From a bacterium (Candidatus Blackallbacteria) CG13_big_fil_rev_8_21_14_2_50_49_14 (GTDB lineage Bacteria > Cyanobacteriota > Sericytochromatia > UBA7694): DNA of 64,000 nt. Shown here piece by piece: positions 8,285-17,531 of this stretch (positions are counted from its first letter, which is position 1; each line of letters starts with the position of its first letter). Both the position numbers and the translations under genes were made by a program. The notes beneath the pieces were generated by a model that was given only the letters and a program-made list of their open reading frames with translations, did not search any database and was not told the DNA's origin. The stretch is from the NCBI GenBank assembly GCA_002783405.1, contig PFGG01000080.1, forward strand, positions 1 to 64,000, given 5' to 3'.

Positions 8285-11194
8285 ATGTTAAAAAAATATC
8301 TTTGGATTTGGTTGCTTACGCTTGTGTTCTGTTTGCCTGCAGTGGCTGAGAACGCAAGTTTTCCTCTTTTGCAAAAGGGAAAATCTGTCTATGCCTGGCC
8401 CCCGGATTTTGACCCGCCCATGATTGGCAAGGCGGGCATGGCTGAAATTGAGACTGAACTCAAAAAACTCAAATATCGCTATTTTGTCGTATTGGTCAAC
8501 GAACTCGCAGGAAGCGGGACAGACAAAGAAGCCATCGATCTGATTGAAGGACTGGCTGAACGTTGGAGCACGACTTCTGCTTCGCTCTATGATGCAAAAA
8601 CAAGCCAAATTTTTATTCTCAGCTATCATCCCCGCAAATACCGATTTCTTGCAGGGGCGCAATTTAAAAACGAATTGGGATTTGAAAAGGCGGCTCTTCT
8701 TCCCTATACCCAAATCTTTGAAAAATTCATCAAAGGAACGCCAAAACTTCCCAAAACAGGCATGATTGAAATGATGAAACAAGTGGATGCCTATTTGTCT
8801 CAAAATTATACGCCTGAAGCCGTTCAAACCAGAAAAACAGAACAACTCAAGCGCCAGTTAGCCTCACAAAAACAGGCGAGCCATAAACTGCTTGACCGAT
8901 TGAAACTGCTTTTAAATTGGCAATTTTTATTGAGTGCAGAGGATTTTAAGCTTTTGCGCGAAAAGGTGACCGAAGCAGAACGTGCTCTAGAAGTTTTTGA
9001 AACCCAAAACTCTCAAGATCTTCAAGCTTTAGATCGTCACTTTATGAGGCTGAAACAAACCGATCAGATCTATGCCAATCAAATTCGGCAGGCTTACGGA
9101 CTCGAACGCGTGCAAAGCAAAGTTCCTGATCTGATTGAAGTTTTAAAAAATGCTGAAGCGCCTGTTAGCTTGAGTTCTTGGCAAGAAAAACTGTTTAATA
9201 TGCACTATACAACGCCAGAACAGCGATTGCCCTTTCAGCAAGAATTGGAAAGTGTCCAAGCTTTACTGGCGGGAAAAGCCCCATTAGAAGCTTATCAGCC
9301 AGATTTAATCGAAAATAGGTGGGTGAAAGTCGCCGATGCAACTTTTGCACTAAAAAATTTAATGGCAGAATCTGATACGAGAGCCAGAGATAAGGCAGAA
9401 ATACTCACGACTGTTCTGGGCTTTGCCGCGCTTGGGCTTTTGATTGCACTGATCACTTTATTTTCTGTTTTAGAATTTAAGCGCAAGCTGTTTGTTGAAA
9501 AATGGCATAAACTCAAGGCCCATTTTGAACAGGTTGAGGCAGATTGGAAAACAAAGTTGGACAATGCTTATCAAAAGGCTTTGTTTTTTGAGTCTGCACA
9601 ACGTGATGCGATTTTAGGGCTGAAGGACATGCAGGGTAAAACCCGTGAACTCTTTGAAACAGTCACTCAACAAGTGGACTCTATCTTATTGCAATTGACG
9701 GCTATGGGTGACCAACTACAAGCTTGTCAGGCCTTGGCTTCAGAGGCGCATATACTTAATCAGCAGCCGCTTAAACAGGCTTTAGAAGGCTTAAGTCAAC
9801 CCTTTGAATTTGATACGCAAAAAAGCAATCAGGAGAAGCTCTTTGGCTTTGCTACCGTGATGATTTCGCTTGACCCCCAGGTTTTTGAACAGAATTTGCA
9901 GGCCGATTATGAGCTTGCGCTCCAGGGCTGGAACCAACTCAAAGCAGCAGCTGATTTGCGTTGGCAGGCACCAGAAGCGCTCTTTCCTGAGTCATTGGCT
10001 GAGGAAATTTTGGCCTGGGGAGAAGAACGGGTTGCTTTGGTCAAGCATCCTCTCTTGGAGACAGCGCAAAATCGTAAACGCTTATATGAGTCTTTGGAGC
10101 ACTTGCGTTGGCAAGATCCTGTGGCCTATGCCGATCAAATTGAGGCATTGAAAGAAGTGCATCAGACCTGCTTGACTGAACTACAAGGCTACTATGAGAT
10201 TCTTCCCCGATTGGCGGAGTATGCTGCCCAGCCACCGCAACCTTTTGCGGATCTGGTTTTGGAAGACGATCAAAACCCAGCCCTGTTTTTTGAAAAAGCA
10301 CAAACAGCTTATCAGGCATTGTTAATTTCTGAGACCCAAAAACAGGGCTTAAATGTCTTATGGCCTCAGGCCCAGTTCATTTTGATGCATTTTGAAACTT
10401 CAAAGGCTTTATCTACTAAAATTGAAGAAATTTTAGTTGGCTTTGAGCATTTTGTGACGCAATTGCAAGAACAAATGAAGATGATCAAAGTACAAGCCAA
10501 AGAACTGACCTTGACCTTTAAAAAAATACAAGCTTACCATCTCGATTTTGATTTAAGCGATCAGATTACCCAAGCCAAAGCGCAGCTCCAAGCAGCAGAG
10601 ACAACCCTGGGACAAGCATTGGCGCAATGGAAGCAAAAAAAGGTTATCAAGGCTTGGCGTTACCTTGAAGAATCTGAAAAAGTGCTGCTGGAAAGCCAGG
10701 CGAAGCTTGTTAAAGTAGAGAAAGATTGTCAGGCCCAAGAGGCTTTGCGTCTTGAATTTCTAGAAAAATTTCAAAGCCATGGCGAGCGTCATCTCAAATT
10801 TTTGGATAAGGCAAAAGCCAAGGGGTATCGGGAAACAAACTACACGCAGATGGCTGAGGTGGATTTGGAGACATCCCAGGACTATGCTGAATTGCTAATA
10901 TTGCTGAATAATGTTGAAGAGAGCTGGTCAAAACAGCTTGTTGTGGATGCTGAATCTGCCTTAGCTAGGTACTCGTCTTATTCCAGTCGTTCGTCTAGTG
11001 ATTCCTCATCTTCAGGGGGCAGTTGGTTCAGTGATTCCTCTTCTTCGGGGAGCAGTTGGGACAGTAGTTCCTCTTCTTCGGGGAGCAGTTGGGACAGTAG
11101 TTCCTCATCTTCGGGGAGCAGTTGGGACAGTAGTTCCTCTTCTTCAGGAGGCAGTTGGGACAGTGATTCCTCCTCTGTTGGGGGCGATTGGTAA
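8285..11194 (+). CDS. TPM-domain membrane protein with coiled coil and Ser/Gly/Trp repeat tail
   Basis: The frame is open from 8228. The ATG at 8285 gives a clean signal peptide (MLKKYLWIWLLTLVFCLPAVA), though starts at 8228 or 8264 are possible. Residues about 30-170 form a TPM (DUF477-like) domain (MAEIETELKKLKYRYFVVLV, GFEKAALLPYTQIFEKF). A membrane segment follows at about 385-405 (TVLGFAALGLLIALITLF). Next comes about 500 residues of helical, coiled-coil-like sequence, then a tail of SSWDSSSSSSG repeats. TPM proteins such as YgcG are envelope-associated and often end in Gly/Ser-rich tails, but this helical region is unusually long. The domain order suggests an extracytoplasmic TPM head, one membrane anchor and a large cytoplasmic stalk. 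Confidence 0.75.
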   Translation: MLKKYLWIWLLTLVFCLPAVAENASFPLLQKGKSVYAWPPDFDPPMIGKAGMAEIETELKKLKYRYFVVLVNELAGSGTDKEAIDLIEGLAERWSTTSASLYDAKTSQIFILSYHPRKYRFLAGAQFKNELGFEKAALLPYTQIFEKFIKGTPKLPKTGMIEMMKQVDAYLSQNYTPEAVQTRKTEQLKRQLASQKQASHKLLDRLKLLLNWQFLLSAEDFKLLREKVTEAERALEVFETQNSQDLQALDRHFMRLKQTDQIYANQIRQAYGLERVQSKVPDLIEVLKNAEAPVSLSSWQEKLFNMHYTTPEQRLPFQQELESVQALLAGKAPLEAYQPDLIENRWVKVADATFALKNLMAESDTRARDKAEILTTVLGFAALGLLIALITLFSVLEFKRKLFVEKWHKLKAHFEQVEADWKTKLDNAYQKALFFESAQRDAILGLKDMQGKTRELFETVTQQVDSILLQLTAMGDQLQACQALASEAHILNQQPLKQALEGLSQPFEFDTQKSNQEKLFGFATVMISLDPQVFEQNLQADYELALQGWNQLKAAADLRWQAPEALFPESLAEEILAWGEERVALVKHPLLETAQNRKRLYESLEHLRWQDPVAYADQIEALKEVHQTCLTELQGYYEILPRLAEYAAQPPQPFADLVLEDDQNPALFFEKAQTAYQALLISETQKQGLNVLWPQAQFILMHFETSKALSTKIEEILVGFEHFVTQLQEQMKMIKVQAKELTLTFKKIQAYHLDFDLSDQITQAKAQLQAAETTLGQALAQWKQKKVIKAWRYLEESEKVLLESQAKLVKVEKDCQAQEALRLEFLEKFQSHGERHLKFLDKAKAKGYRETNYTQMAEVDLETSQDYAELLILLNNVEESWSKQLVVDAESALARYSSYSSRSSSDSSSSGGSWFSDSSSSGSSWDSSSSSSGSSWDSSSSSSGSSWDSSSSSSGGSWDSDSSSVGGDW
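11018..11190 (+). repeat. 33-bp tandem repeat inside the TPM gene
   Basis: Units start at 11018, 11051, 11084, 11117, 11150 and partly 11183 with an exact 33-bp period. Each encodes an 11-residue unit close to SSWDSSSSSSG. The middle copies are nearly identical, so the copy number is likely to vary between strains by slippage. Confidence 0.9.
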
Positions 11195-11215
11195 GATACC
11201 CTTGCCTTGAACACA

Positions 11216-11821
11216 TTAAACTCCGGCCCAAATTCCAATTCCCATCATTGGAATTCCCTGATGTGCATAGGCACGTGGATGAATGATTTCTGTTTTCTTT
11301 CCTGGCAATTCCTGCCAGAGCCTTTTGCTTCCGGCTGTCCAGGGATTATCTCCGGCAATATCGTGAAAGGCCAGGTATTTCTGGGGGTAGCGGGCATTGA
11401 TCAAAAAATCTTGCTTGACCCCTTCATAGCTGTGTTCTGCATCGATCAAGACCAGATCCACAGGGCCGAGTTCGTTGCGCCAGGCCATGTATTCAATTGA
11501 ATGGGAACTTCCCCAGAAACATTGGGTTTGAGGGGGAACTTGAATTTTTAGGCCCGCTTCTGTTTCTGCCATTCGGGCATCACAAACCGCAATCATCTCA
11601 AATTGAAACAAATCCTGCAAAAAACAGGTCAAACGTCCGGTCCAGATGCCAATTTCCAGAAATGAGCGAATACGATGCTCCGCGATCCACTGGCAGAAAT
11701 CAGCAAGTTCCAAAGGGTTTTGCAGCAGGCAGTCCGGTGGGGCTCCCCGCTGTTCGTATAAATGCTGGGCAGCGATGTCCCAGCATTGGACCCGTTTTAC
11801 GGCTTCGTTGAAGGGGTTCAT
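11216..11821 (-). CDS. Class I SAM-dependent methyltransferase (Methyltransf_24-like)
   Basis: The frame opens at 11845, but the ATG at 11821 overlaps the stop of the upstream gene as ATGA, giving 201 residues. The SAM-binding region reads FLEIGIWTGRLTCFL, with an acidic strand end (MIAVCDAR). Later come VDLVLIDAEHSYEGVKQDF and YLAFHDIAGDNPW, typical of Methyltransf_24 and CmcI-like O-methyltransferases. Translational coupling to the SPINDLY-type O-GlcNAc transferase suggests that it modifies the sugar or protein handled by that enzyme. The acceptor is not known. Confidence 0.8.
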   Translation of the reverse strand: MNPFNEAVKRVQCWDIAAQHLYEQRGAPPDCLLQNPLELADFCQWIAEHRIRSFLEIGIWTGRLTCFLQDLFQFEMIAVCDARMAETEAGLKIQVPPQTQCFWGSSHSIEYMAWRNELGPVDLVLIDAEHSYEGVKQDFLINARYPQKYLAFHDIAGDNPWTAGSKRLWQELPGKKTEIIHPRAYAHQGIPMMGIGIWAGV

Positions 11822-13650
11822 TTGGGGGGATACTTTCCGGCCCAAAGATCGCGGTAGATTTGCTCCAGTTCGCGGGTAAATGCTGCTGGCTGGCAGAGGG
11901 GAGAAGCCTCAAAATCTAGCCTTACCTGGGAACGGCGTAAGCGAAGCTGCTCTGGGTTTTGGGCCAGTTCGATGGCCTTGGCGACATAGTCTTCAAGATC
12001 TGCGCAGAGTAGTTCTTGCTGGCCTGCTTGTACCAGAAAACAGTTTCCAACCCGACCTGGGGTGACCACAGACAGGACTGGAACCCCCATCCAGAGAGAG
12101 TCGCAGGTCGTTACCCCACCCTGAAAAGGAAATGCATCCAGCAACAGATCAATACCATTGAAGAATTCCAAATGCTTCTCATAGACTGAAAAACCTTCCT
12201 CCTTGACTTGGTTTAAAGGCACCCCGGCCTTTTCCAGCAGGAGTTTGAAATAAAAATGTGTGCTGGGATCGTTAAATGCCGGACATTTCAGTCTCAAGGT
12301 AAGATCAGGTACGGCCTTTAGAATTGCTGCCCAGGCTTGTGCTAAGGGCAGAGAGATCTTTTGAGCTTGGTTGCAGAAACCAAAGACGAGGGGCTCTCCT
12401 AAGCGCTTGATAGGTTCTGGCCGCTGAGCAAGAGACGGTTCCCAGACCAGGGCGGTTTTCATCGGAATCAGGGTTTCATTGAACATGGCGGCCCCTTCTC
12501 CGAGTAAAAGCGGTGCATCTACCAGATAATAGTCGGCGATGCCGCTTGAACTGGCAAAGGCAAGAGGGGTCGAAACCTGGATTGGGGCCGGTCGGTAAGC
12601 CAAGATTGGCAATCGGGATTTCAGGGCATGGCCCCCCAAATCGACCAGAATATCTATCTCCCACGAGCGAATCAGGTCGCAGACAGCTTCGTCAGACTGG
12701 CCGTGAATATTTGCGAAGCGGTCGGCCATTTGCCGAAATTCGGCTGTGTCGCTATCCTCCTGCTCGACTTCGGCCAGCAGACAGATTTCAAACGCCTCGT
12801 GATCGTGTTGGCGCAGAAAGGCTTTTAGCGTGGGAGTTGAGGTGAAATTGCAAAATTTATAAGAAAAATAGCCTATACGCAGCTTCTTGCGGGGGGGACG
12901 GGGGCCAGGATCCAGGGGCGGGCGCAGTGCTTCTCCCCAGGTATGAATCAGAGAGGCATGCTCGGTCAATGGAAAAGTGGGCACATGATAGAGTCCAATC
13001 AAGAGTTCTTCGAAGAGGGTAAACCCCTCTGAACCCAGGGTGGCAATCTGTTCCAGACGCCCTTCTACTACAGGCAGGTAAGCGCGTTTGTCAGAGCTAT
13101 AAGTTAAAAAACAGAGATTCAGCTCACAGGCTTTTAAATAGTGGTACTGAGCCTGCTCGTTCTGCTCCGCCTTTTTCAGCAGGACTGAAAGGAAAAAATG
13201 GGCGTGAGAGTTTTCTGGAGCATGTGCGAGAACCTGGCGATAATAAGCCTCGGCCTCATCAAGATGTCCCTGTTCATGCAGGGTATTGGCCAAGGCATAG
13301 AGATAGGCGCTTTCTGTGCCTTGATAGAGTAAGATTTGGGTGTAGAGGGTACGGGCTTGCTCCAGGTTCCCGGCCAGGCGTTCAAGGCTCCCTAGGTAAA
13401 ACATGGCCTGCAAGTGATTGGGTTCTTGGGCCAAACAGGCTTCAAAGCATTGACGCGCTTCTGCATATTCGCTGATATAACAGAGCAGGATTCCCAGCAT
13501 ATGGGTGATCATCGTGCGTTGCGGAGGGGGCAATGTATAATCCAGGGCTTGACGCACCAGGGCAACAGCCTGTCCGTGTTGATGTGCCTTAAAGGCCGCC
13601 ATTCCCTGGGTATAGAGATCCAGGGATTTCAATGCGTCTGATTTCACCAT
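11818..13650 (-). CDS. TPR-containing O-GlcNAc transferase-like protein (GT41, SPINDLY type)
   Basis: This is a 610-residue protein. About residues 8-180 form five TPR units (AHFFLSVLLKKAEQNEQAQYHYLKA is the last). About 245-605 form the GT41 glycosyltransferase region: KKLRIGYFSYKF, DILVDLGGHALKSRL, RPAPIQVS, LVFGFCNQAQKISL, FNGIDLLLDAFPFQGGVTTCDSLWMGVPVLS and the closing VGNCFLVQAGQQEL. GT41 enzymes transfer GlcNAc or another sugar from a nucleotide donor to Ser/Thr of proteins. The conserved His of the family's DFxxH segment seems replaced (KFCNFTST), so specificity or activity may differ. Start: ATG with AAGG about eight bases upstream. It is divergent from the oxidoreductase at 13853 and coupled to the methyltransferase at 11216. 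Confidence 0.85.
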   Translation of the reverse strand: MVKSDALKSLDLYTQGMAAFKAHQHGQAVALVRQALDYTLPPPQRTMITHMLGILLCYISEYAEARQCFEACLAQEPNHLQAMFYLGSLERLAGNLEQARTLYTQILLYQGTESAYLYALANTLHEQGHLDEAEAYYRQVLAHAPENSHAHFFLSVLLKKAEQNEQAQYHYLKACELNLCFLTYSSDKRAYLPVVEGRLEQIATLGSEGFTLFEELLIGLYHVPTFPLTEHASLIHTWGEALRPPLDPGPRPPRKKLRIGYFSYKFCNFTSTPTLKAFLRQHDHEAFEICLLAEVEQEDSDTAEFRQMADRFANIHGQSDEAVCDLIRSWEIDILVDLGGHALKSRLPILAYRPAPIQVSTPLAFASSSGIADYYLVDAPLLLGEGAAMFNETLIPMKTALVWEPSLAQRPEPIKRLGEPLVFGFCNQAQKISLPLAQAWAAILKAVPDLTLRLKCPAFNDPSTHFYFKLLLEKAGVPLNQVKEEGFSVYEKHLEFFNGIDLLLDAFPFQGGVTTCDSLWMGVPVLSVVTPGRVGNCFLVQAGQQELLCADLEDYVAKAIELAQNPEQLRLRRSQVRLDFEASPLCQPAAFTRELEQIYRDLWAGKYPPK

Positions 13651-13852
13651 GTGGATACCCTTGCCGCGGATAGAATGGGATGCAGTGTAGCATACTCAGA
13701 GAGTCGCCTTCCAAGACTGTTTGATTCTGATTCATAGCCAAGCCTTCTCCAGCTTGTGCCTCTCAGCCGTCGCTTGCTTTGAAAAGGGTTGCCTTTTAAA
13801 AGAAGTTTTCGACGACTTACCAATACCCGCTCGAATATGAAACAATAAGGGC

Positions 13853-15016
13853 ATGAACACTTCCAAACCCTTTTTAGATCCATTGAATTGTCGGATTGGA
13901 ATCGTGGGCAGCGGTTTTGTTGCCAACGGTTTTGGCCGACTCTTGCAGCGGATAGCCCCCCAATGGCCTCTGACAGCGGTACTGACCCGTCGCAATCCTG
14001 CTGAAATTCCCCCCTGTTTTCAGACGGTGGCTGTGCCAAGCGAAAGGCTTGACGACTTTCTGGCGCGCTGTGATCTGGTTGTGGAATGCAGTGGGGATAT
14101 TCGCCATGCCACTGAGGTGATTGAAACGGCCCTCCAGGCGGGGAAATCGGTAGTAACCATGCATTGTGAATGGCATGTCACCGTGGGTTCAGCCCTTGTC
14201 AGCCAGGGACTTCTGACAGAGGCAGAAGGTGATCAGCCGGGCAGTTTGGCTGCCCTACGCGAAGAGGTGCTGAGCATGGGTTTTGAACCCTGGGTCTACG
14301 GCAATATCAAGCAATTTTTGAATCATACGCCAACGCCTGAAGACATGCTGTACTGGTCGTCCAGACAGGGGATTCGTCTGCGCCAGACCACGGCTTTTAC
14401 CGATGGCACCAAACTTCAGTTTGAACAGGCGTTGGTCGCCAATGGCCTGGGGGCAGAGATTTTAGAGACTGGCCTGGCTGGGCCGGCTGCCAGTGATCTG
14501 AATATTGGGGGGAGACTCTTGGCCGAACGGGCAAGTGAATTCGGTCAGGCAATTTCGGATTATCTGATGGCACCCTCCTTGCCTCCAGGCGTCTTTATTA
14601 CTGCTACGCATCAAGCAGAAGATCAACCCGCTCTGCAATACCTGAAGCTGGGCCCTGGCCCCTGGTATACTCTTTACCGGCCTTATCACCTCTGCCAGTA
14701 TGAAATGCTCAAAACGGTCAGGCGGGTGATTCAGGGGGGCGGGCCCTTGCTGAATAACGGCCCCCATCCAGCTATCAGCGTACGGGCTGTGGCCAAAAAA
14801 CTTCTGCTTCCGGGCGATTTGATTGAAAATGCCCTGGGCAGCTTTGAATTGCGCGGAGAGGCTGTTCGCTGGCGGGATGATCCAGAACACTTGCCTCTGG
14901 GACTGATCCAGGATGCGGTGATTCAGCAGCGGATAGAACCCGGCCAGGTTCTGACTTGGGCGGATGTGGAACTTCCTGACTCCAGGGCTTTGGCGCTGGT
15001 TCGCAAACGGATTTGA
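13853..15016 (+). CDS. NAD(P)-dependent oxidoreductase with C-terminal SAF domain
   Basis: This 387-residue protein has an N-terminal Rossmann fold (RIGIVGSGFVANGFGRLL, residues about 11-30) followed by VVECSGDIRHATEVIETALQAGKSVVTMH, typical of homoserine-dehydrogenase-like and Gfo/Idh-like enzymes. The last 70 residues form an SAF domain (LLLPGDLIENALG, then IEPGQVLTWADVELPD). Proteins with this layout are often found in sugar or polyol metabolism and in polysaccharide loci. The substrate cannot be named. AAGG precedes the ATG. It is divergent from the GT41 gene with a 202-bp shared upstream region. Confidence 0.75.
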   Translation: MNTSKPFLDPLNCRIGIVGSGFVANGFGRLLQRIAPQWPLTAVLTRRNPAEIPPCFQTVAVPSERLDDFLARCDLVVECSGDIRHATEVIETALQAGKSVVTMHCEWHVTVGSALVSQGLLTEAEGDQPGSLAALREEVLSMGFEPWVYGNIKQFLNHTPTPEDMLYWSSRQGIRLRQTTAFTDGTKLQFEQALVANGLGAEILETGLAGPAASDLNIGGRLLAERASEFGQAISDYLMAPSLPPGVFITATHQAEDQPALQYLKLGPGPWYTLYRPYHLCQYEMLKTVRRVIQGGGPLLNNGPHPAISVRAVAKKLLLPGDLIENALGSFELRGEAVRWRDDPEHLPLGLIQDAVIQQRIEPGQVLTWADVELPDSRALALVRKRI

Positions 15017-15062
15017 CCAAGTTTTGTCTCTCTAAAATCAATCTCTCGTGTGCCTGGGTTTG

Positions 15063-15074
15063 ACTGAATTCAGT
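15063..15074. promoter_or_regulatory. Perfect 12-bp palindrome upstream of the 15240 gene
   Basis: ACTGAATTCAGT reads the same on both strands and extends outward with near symmetry to 18 bp (TTGACTGAATTCAGTTAA at 15060-15077). It lies in the 223-bp gap before the gene at 15240 and could be an operator. There is no T run, so a terminator is unlikely. Confidence 0.25.
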
Positions 15075-15239
15075 TAAGAGGGGAGCGCAACTGTGAATCG
15101 GGTGAACTTGAAAGACATGCCTCAGAATTTCTGTTTGAAAGTTTTCGGCGGTGGGTATATAGGCTGCATGATGAAAGCTTGAGCATGCCAAATGCTTGAG
15201 AACAAGCTAGAAACCTTGAATAAGACCGGAGATATCCCC

Positions 15240-16631
15240 ATGAATGACTGGCTGACCAAGCCCCCAATGCTTCCACCCTCTGTTCCCTCACCCCGATTGA
15301 CCCCTCCTGCGAAACCTTTGGCGAGTGATAACCTCCCTGCTCCCGTCCTTGAACAAGCTTCTGTTGAAGAACGCTTTCCGAGCGCGCCAGCTGAAAAACC
15401 CCAGGATGTTTGGGCTGCGCTCCAACCCTTGGGCAGTGGGGATCCCGCTGCTGCTTCAGAGCCTGTGGCGGTGCAATTTGGTCAGCCGACCAAAGCGGGT
15501 GCTGCCGCTGTTCAGCCTGTGCGGGCCCTGGGAACCCTGAGTGAAACCGAAGTGGATGCCACCCTCGAAGCTGCTTTTCAGGAACTCAGCCCTTCTTTCC
15601 GTGGGGGCAAGGTCAAAGGCAGCCAAATTTACGACAGTGTTTTTCAGGAAAAACTGCTGGCCCAGATGAGCATTCCCAAGGTTCGACAAGCCCTGATCCA
15701 GAAATTCAATCTCAACACACCAGAAATGGCTAGTAAGCTGGCCTTGACCATGTTGCTTGAAGTGGATGGCGGCCAGGGCAGTTGGAAACAGGGGGGCAAG
15801 CCCGGTACGCCAGAGGGCAAGCGTCCCATCCTGTTTCCCTTGGGAGCTGCTGTCTTGAACCGGCAACTTGGACGTCTGCTCGTTCAGGGGACGTCTCAGT
15901 ACCAGCACTTGGGGCATGTGCCCAGCCAGGAAGAGATCAAAAAAGCCCCTGCAGGAACCTATTCCACCTATGATGGTGTGGTTGGCAATGTCAGTGTGAC
16001 CCCGTCGGGCCCGATTCCTCAGACGGCCTATGGCCAAATGCGTGTGGGGGGGCCTGACAGTTTAAATCGCCTGCTGACCCAGTGGCCTGATCCCAAAGGT
16101 GCCAGTGATGAAGATCTCGCCAAGCATCATGCCCGCCGTGATGCCGCCTTGGCAGCGGCCCGTGCGACGGGTGGCGCAGATTTGGCCAACGCTTTGAGCC
16201 AGATTCAGACCAATGCAGAGGGCCGTTTTGACGCACAATTGAAGGTTGCCCGTGAGTTGCTGACAGGGCAGATCAGCTTTGAATTGCCCGATCAGCAGTT
16301 CAAGGACTGGGAAGCCAATAACAAGCCCAGTGACACGATTTCAGACCCCCAGAACCGCTTTACGGTTGATCCGCCCTTGGATCGGCCTGCTGTCAATGGC
16401 AAGCGCAGTGTCAATGCTGGGCGTTTTCTCAACTATGCTGCCCACGGTGACAAGGCCCAGGTCAATGTCAATGAAACGGGCTGGGTGCGCACCCCCAATC
16501 ACGAAGGGGAAACCACGGGGGAACACAAATATGGCACCTATTCACGCAAAATGCCCCATCCCTTTAAATCGGGAACCAGCTACTATACCTTGGTGGCGAT
16601 TCCCGAGGCGCTGATAGACCCACGAAAATAG
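15240..16631 (+). CDS. Uncharacterised protein with Pro-rich N-terminus
   Basis: The frame opens at 15192. The ATG at 15240 follows GGAG by eight bases and gives 463 residues. The first 90 residues are rich in Pro, Ala and Ser and probably disordered. The middle has helical stretches (VFQEKLLAQMSIPKVRQALIQKF, ASKLALTMLLEVDGG). The C-terminal 250 residues are rich in Gly, Asn and Tyr. There is no signal peptide and no family that I recognise. Like the NlpC/P60-like protein at 2397, it has a long disordered N-terminus without a Sec signal. That is compatible with secretion by another route but proves nothing. Confidence 0.6.
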   Translation: MNDWLTKPPMLPPSVPSPRLTPPAKPLASDNLPAPVLEQASVEERFPSAPAEKPQDVWAALQPLGSGDPAAASEPVAVQFGQPTKAGAAAVQPVRALGTLSETEVDATLEAAFQELSPSFRGGKVKGSQIYDSVFQEKLLAQMSIPKVRQALIQKFNLNTPEMASKLALTMLLEVDGGQGSWKQGGKPGTPEGKRPILFPLGAAVLNRQLGRLLVQGTSQYQHLGHVPSQEEIKKAPAGTYSTYDGVVGNVSVTPSGPIPQTAYGQMRVGGPDSLNRLLTQWPDPKGASDEDLAKHHARRDAALAAARATGGADLANALSQIQTNAEGRFDAQLKVARELLTGQISFELPDQQFKDWEANNKPSDTISDPQNRFTVDPPLDRPAVNGKRSVNAGRFLNYAAHGDKAQVNVNETGWVRTPNHEGETTGEHKYGTYSRKMPHPFKSGTSYYTLVAIPEALIDPRK

Positions 16632-16811
16632 AGGCTTTGCGATGTTGCGAATCCACCCGCTTTTTCGTTCTGCTCAGCAGTGCCTGTCATTCAGAATATA
16701 TAACCCAAGTGATTATTATGAAACTAACGCTCTTTGAAAAAGATGCAGAGGCTTTTAATATATAGATGATTTGGTATATCATTCGAATTTCTAGATTGAA
16801 AGGACAAAGAC

Positions 16812-17525
16812 TTGGATTGGATGGCTTTTAATGCGGAATTTATTAAGCAAAATCTTCGTTTTAGCACGCTGCTGAAGGCATTTTTGTGTGGCGTTGCTTT
16901 GTTTTTAATTCCCGCTGAAGCCCCCGTACGAAAGCATGAGATGGTGGTGCTCTATACCTCAAGAGATCCGATTCTGCCAGATCTCCCCAAATCCTGTTGC
17001 CTGTGGGTACCCTTAGAAAATTTTCAAAATAGTCATGACCGGGCGCGGATTGTGATTGTGGCAGGGCATGGTCTGCCTCCTTATTATGCCGGTTTTGAAA
17101 AAAAAATCATTGCCCAGGCGGTGAGAACCTATCAGCCGGAATTGATCGTGATGAACAGCTGTTATGGGGCTTCCAGCGATATTTTTCAGGCTTTTACTGA
17201 CCAAGGGCTTTTTTCCCGAGTTGTTGCTGCGCCCTTTCCCATTTACCAGCCAGGCTTTATCTTTGAACCCGCTTTTTTAGCGCAGGAGCGCTCGCTTGAA
17301 GAGAAAATCATGGCCATTCGCACGGATCCCTCTTATCCCCTCGTGCGTTGGCGCTTGAATGCTGAGCGTCTTGCTGAACTCCAGGCCCAAGTAGACCAAC
17401 TCCCGTCTGAAGCACTTAAAAAACGCCTCAGAAGGGTTCAACCTGCTTTGGTTCGCATGCCTTTTCCCAGTTTTCAGGAAAATAAAAGCGAGATCCTGGT
17501 TCCTGTGCCTGTTTCCCGCTTTTAG
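16812..17525 (+). CDS. Small clan-CD (caspase-fold-like) protein, putative cysteine peptidase
   Basis: This is a 237-residue protein starting at TTG 16812, seven bases after AAAGGA (ATG 16821 is an alternative). A hydrophobic segment (STLLKAFLCGVALFLIPAEA, residues 18-37) looks like a signal or anchor. The core has a strand ending in His86 (RIVIVAGHGLPP) and a second strand ending in Cys117 (PELIVMNSCYGASS). This strand-HG then strand-xCxG order is the catalytic pattern of caspase-like, CHAT and clostripain-type peptidases. The gene converges on a minus-strand pair that includes a clostripain-like peptidase with the same fold. A proteolytic role is an inference from two motifs. Confidence 0.5.
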   Translation: MDWMAFNAEFIKQNLRFSTLLKAFLCGVALFLIPAEAPVRKHEMVVLYTSRDPILPDLPKSCCLWVPLENFQNSHDRARIVIVAGHGLPPYYAGFEKKIIAQAVRTYQPELIVMNSCYGASSDIFQAFTDQGLFSRVVAAPFPIYQPGFIFEPAFLAQERSLEEKIMAIRTDPSYPLVRWRLNAERLAELQAQVDQLPSEALKKRLRRVQPALVRMPFPSFQENKSEILVPVPVSRF

Positions 17526-17531
17526 AAACGC

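Noticed and set aside
11018-11190. Possible CRISPR array
   Set aside because: The 33-bp units are directly adjacent with no unique spacers and lie in frame inside a coding sequence.
10978-11238. Reading frames on both strands across the Ser-rich repeat (for example the minus-strand frames with LLPEEEE or YCPNCS repeats)
   Set aside because: They are shadows of the 33-bp tandem repeat in the TPM gene. They have no ribosome sites and no start outside the repeat.
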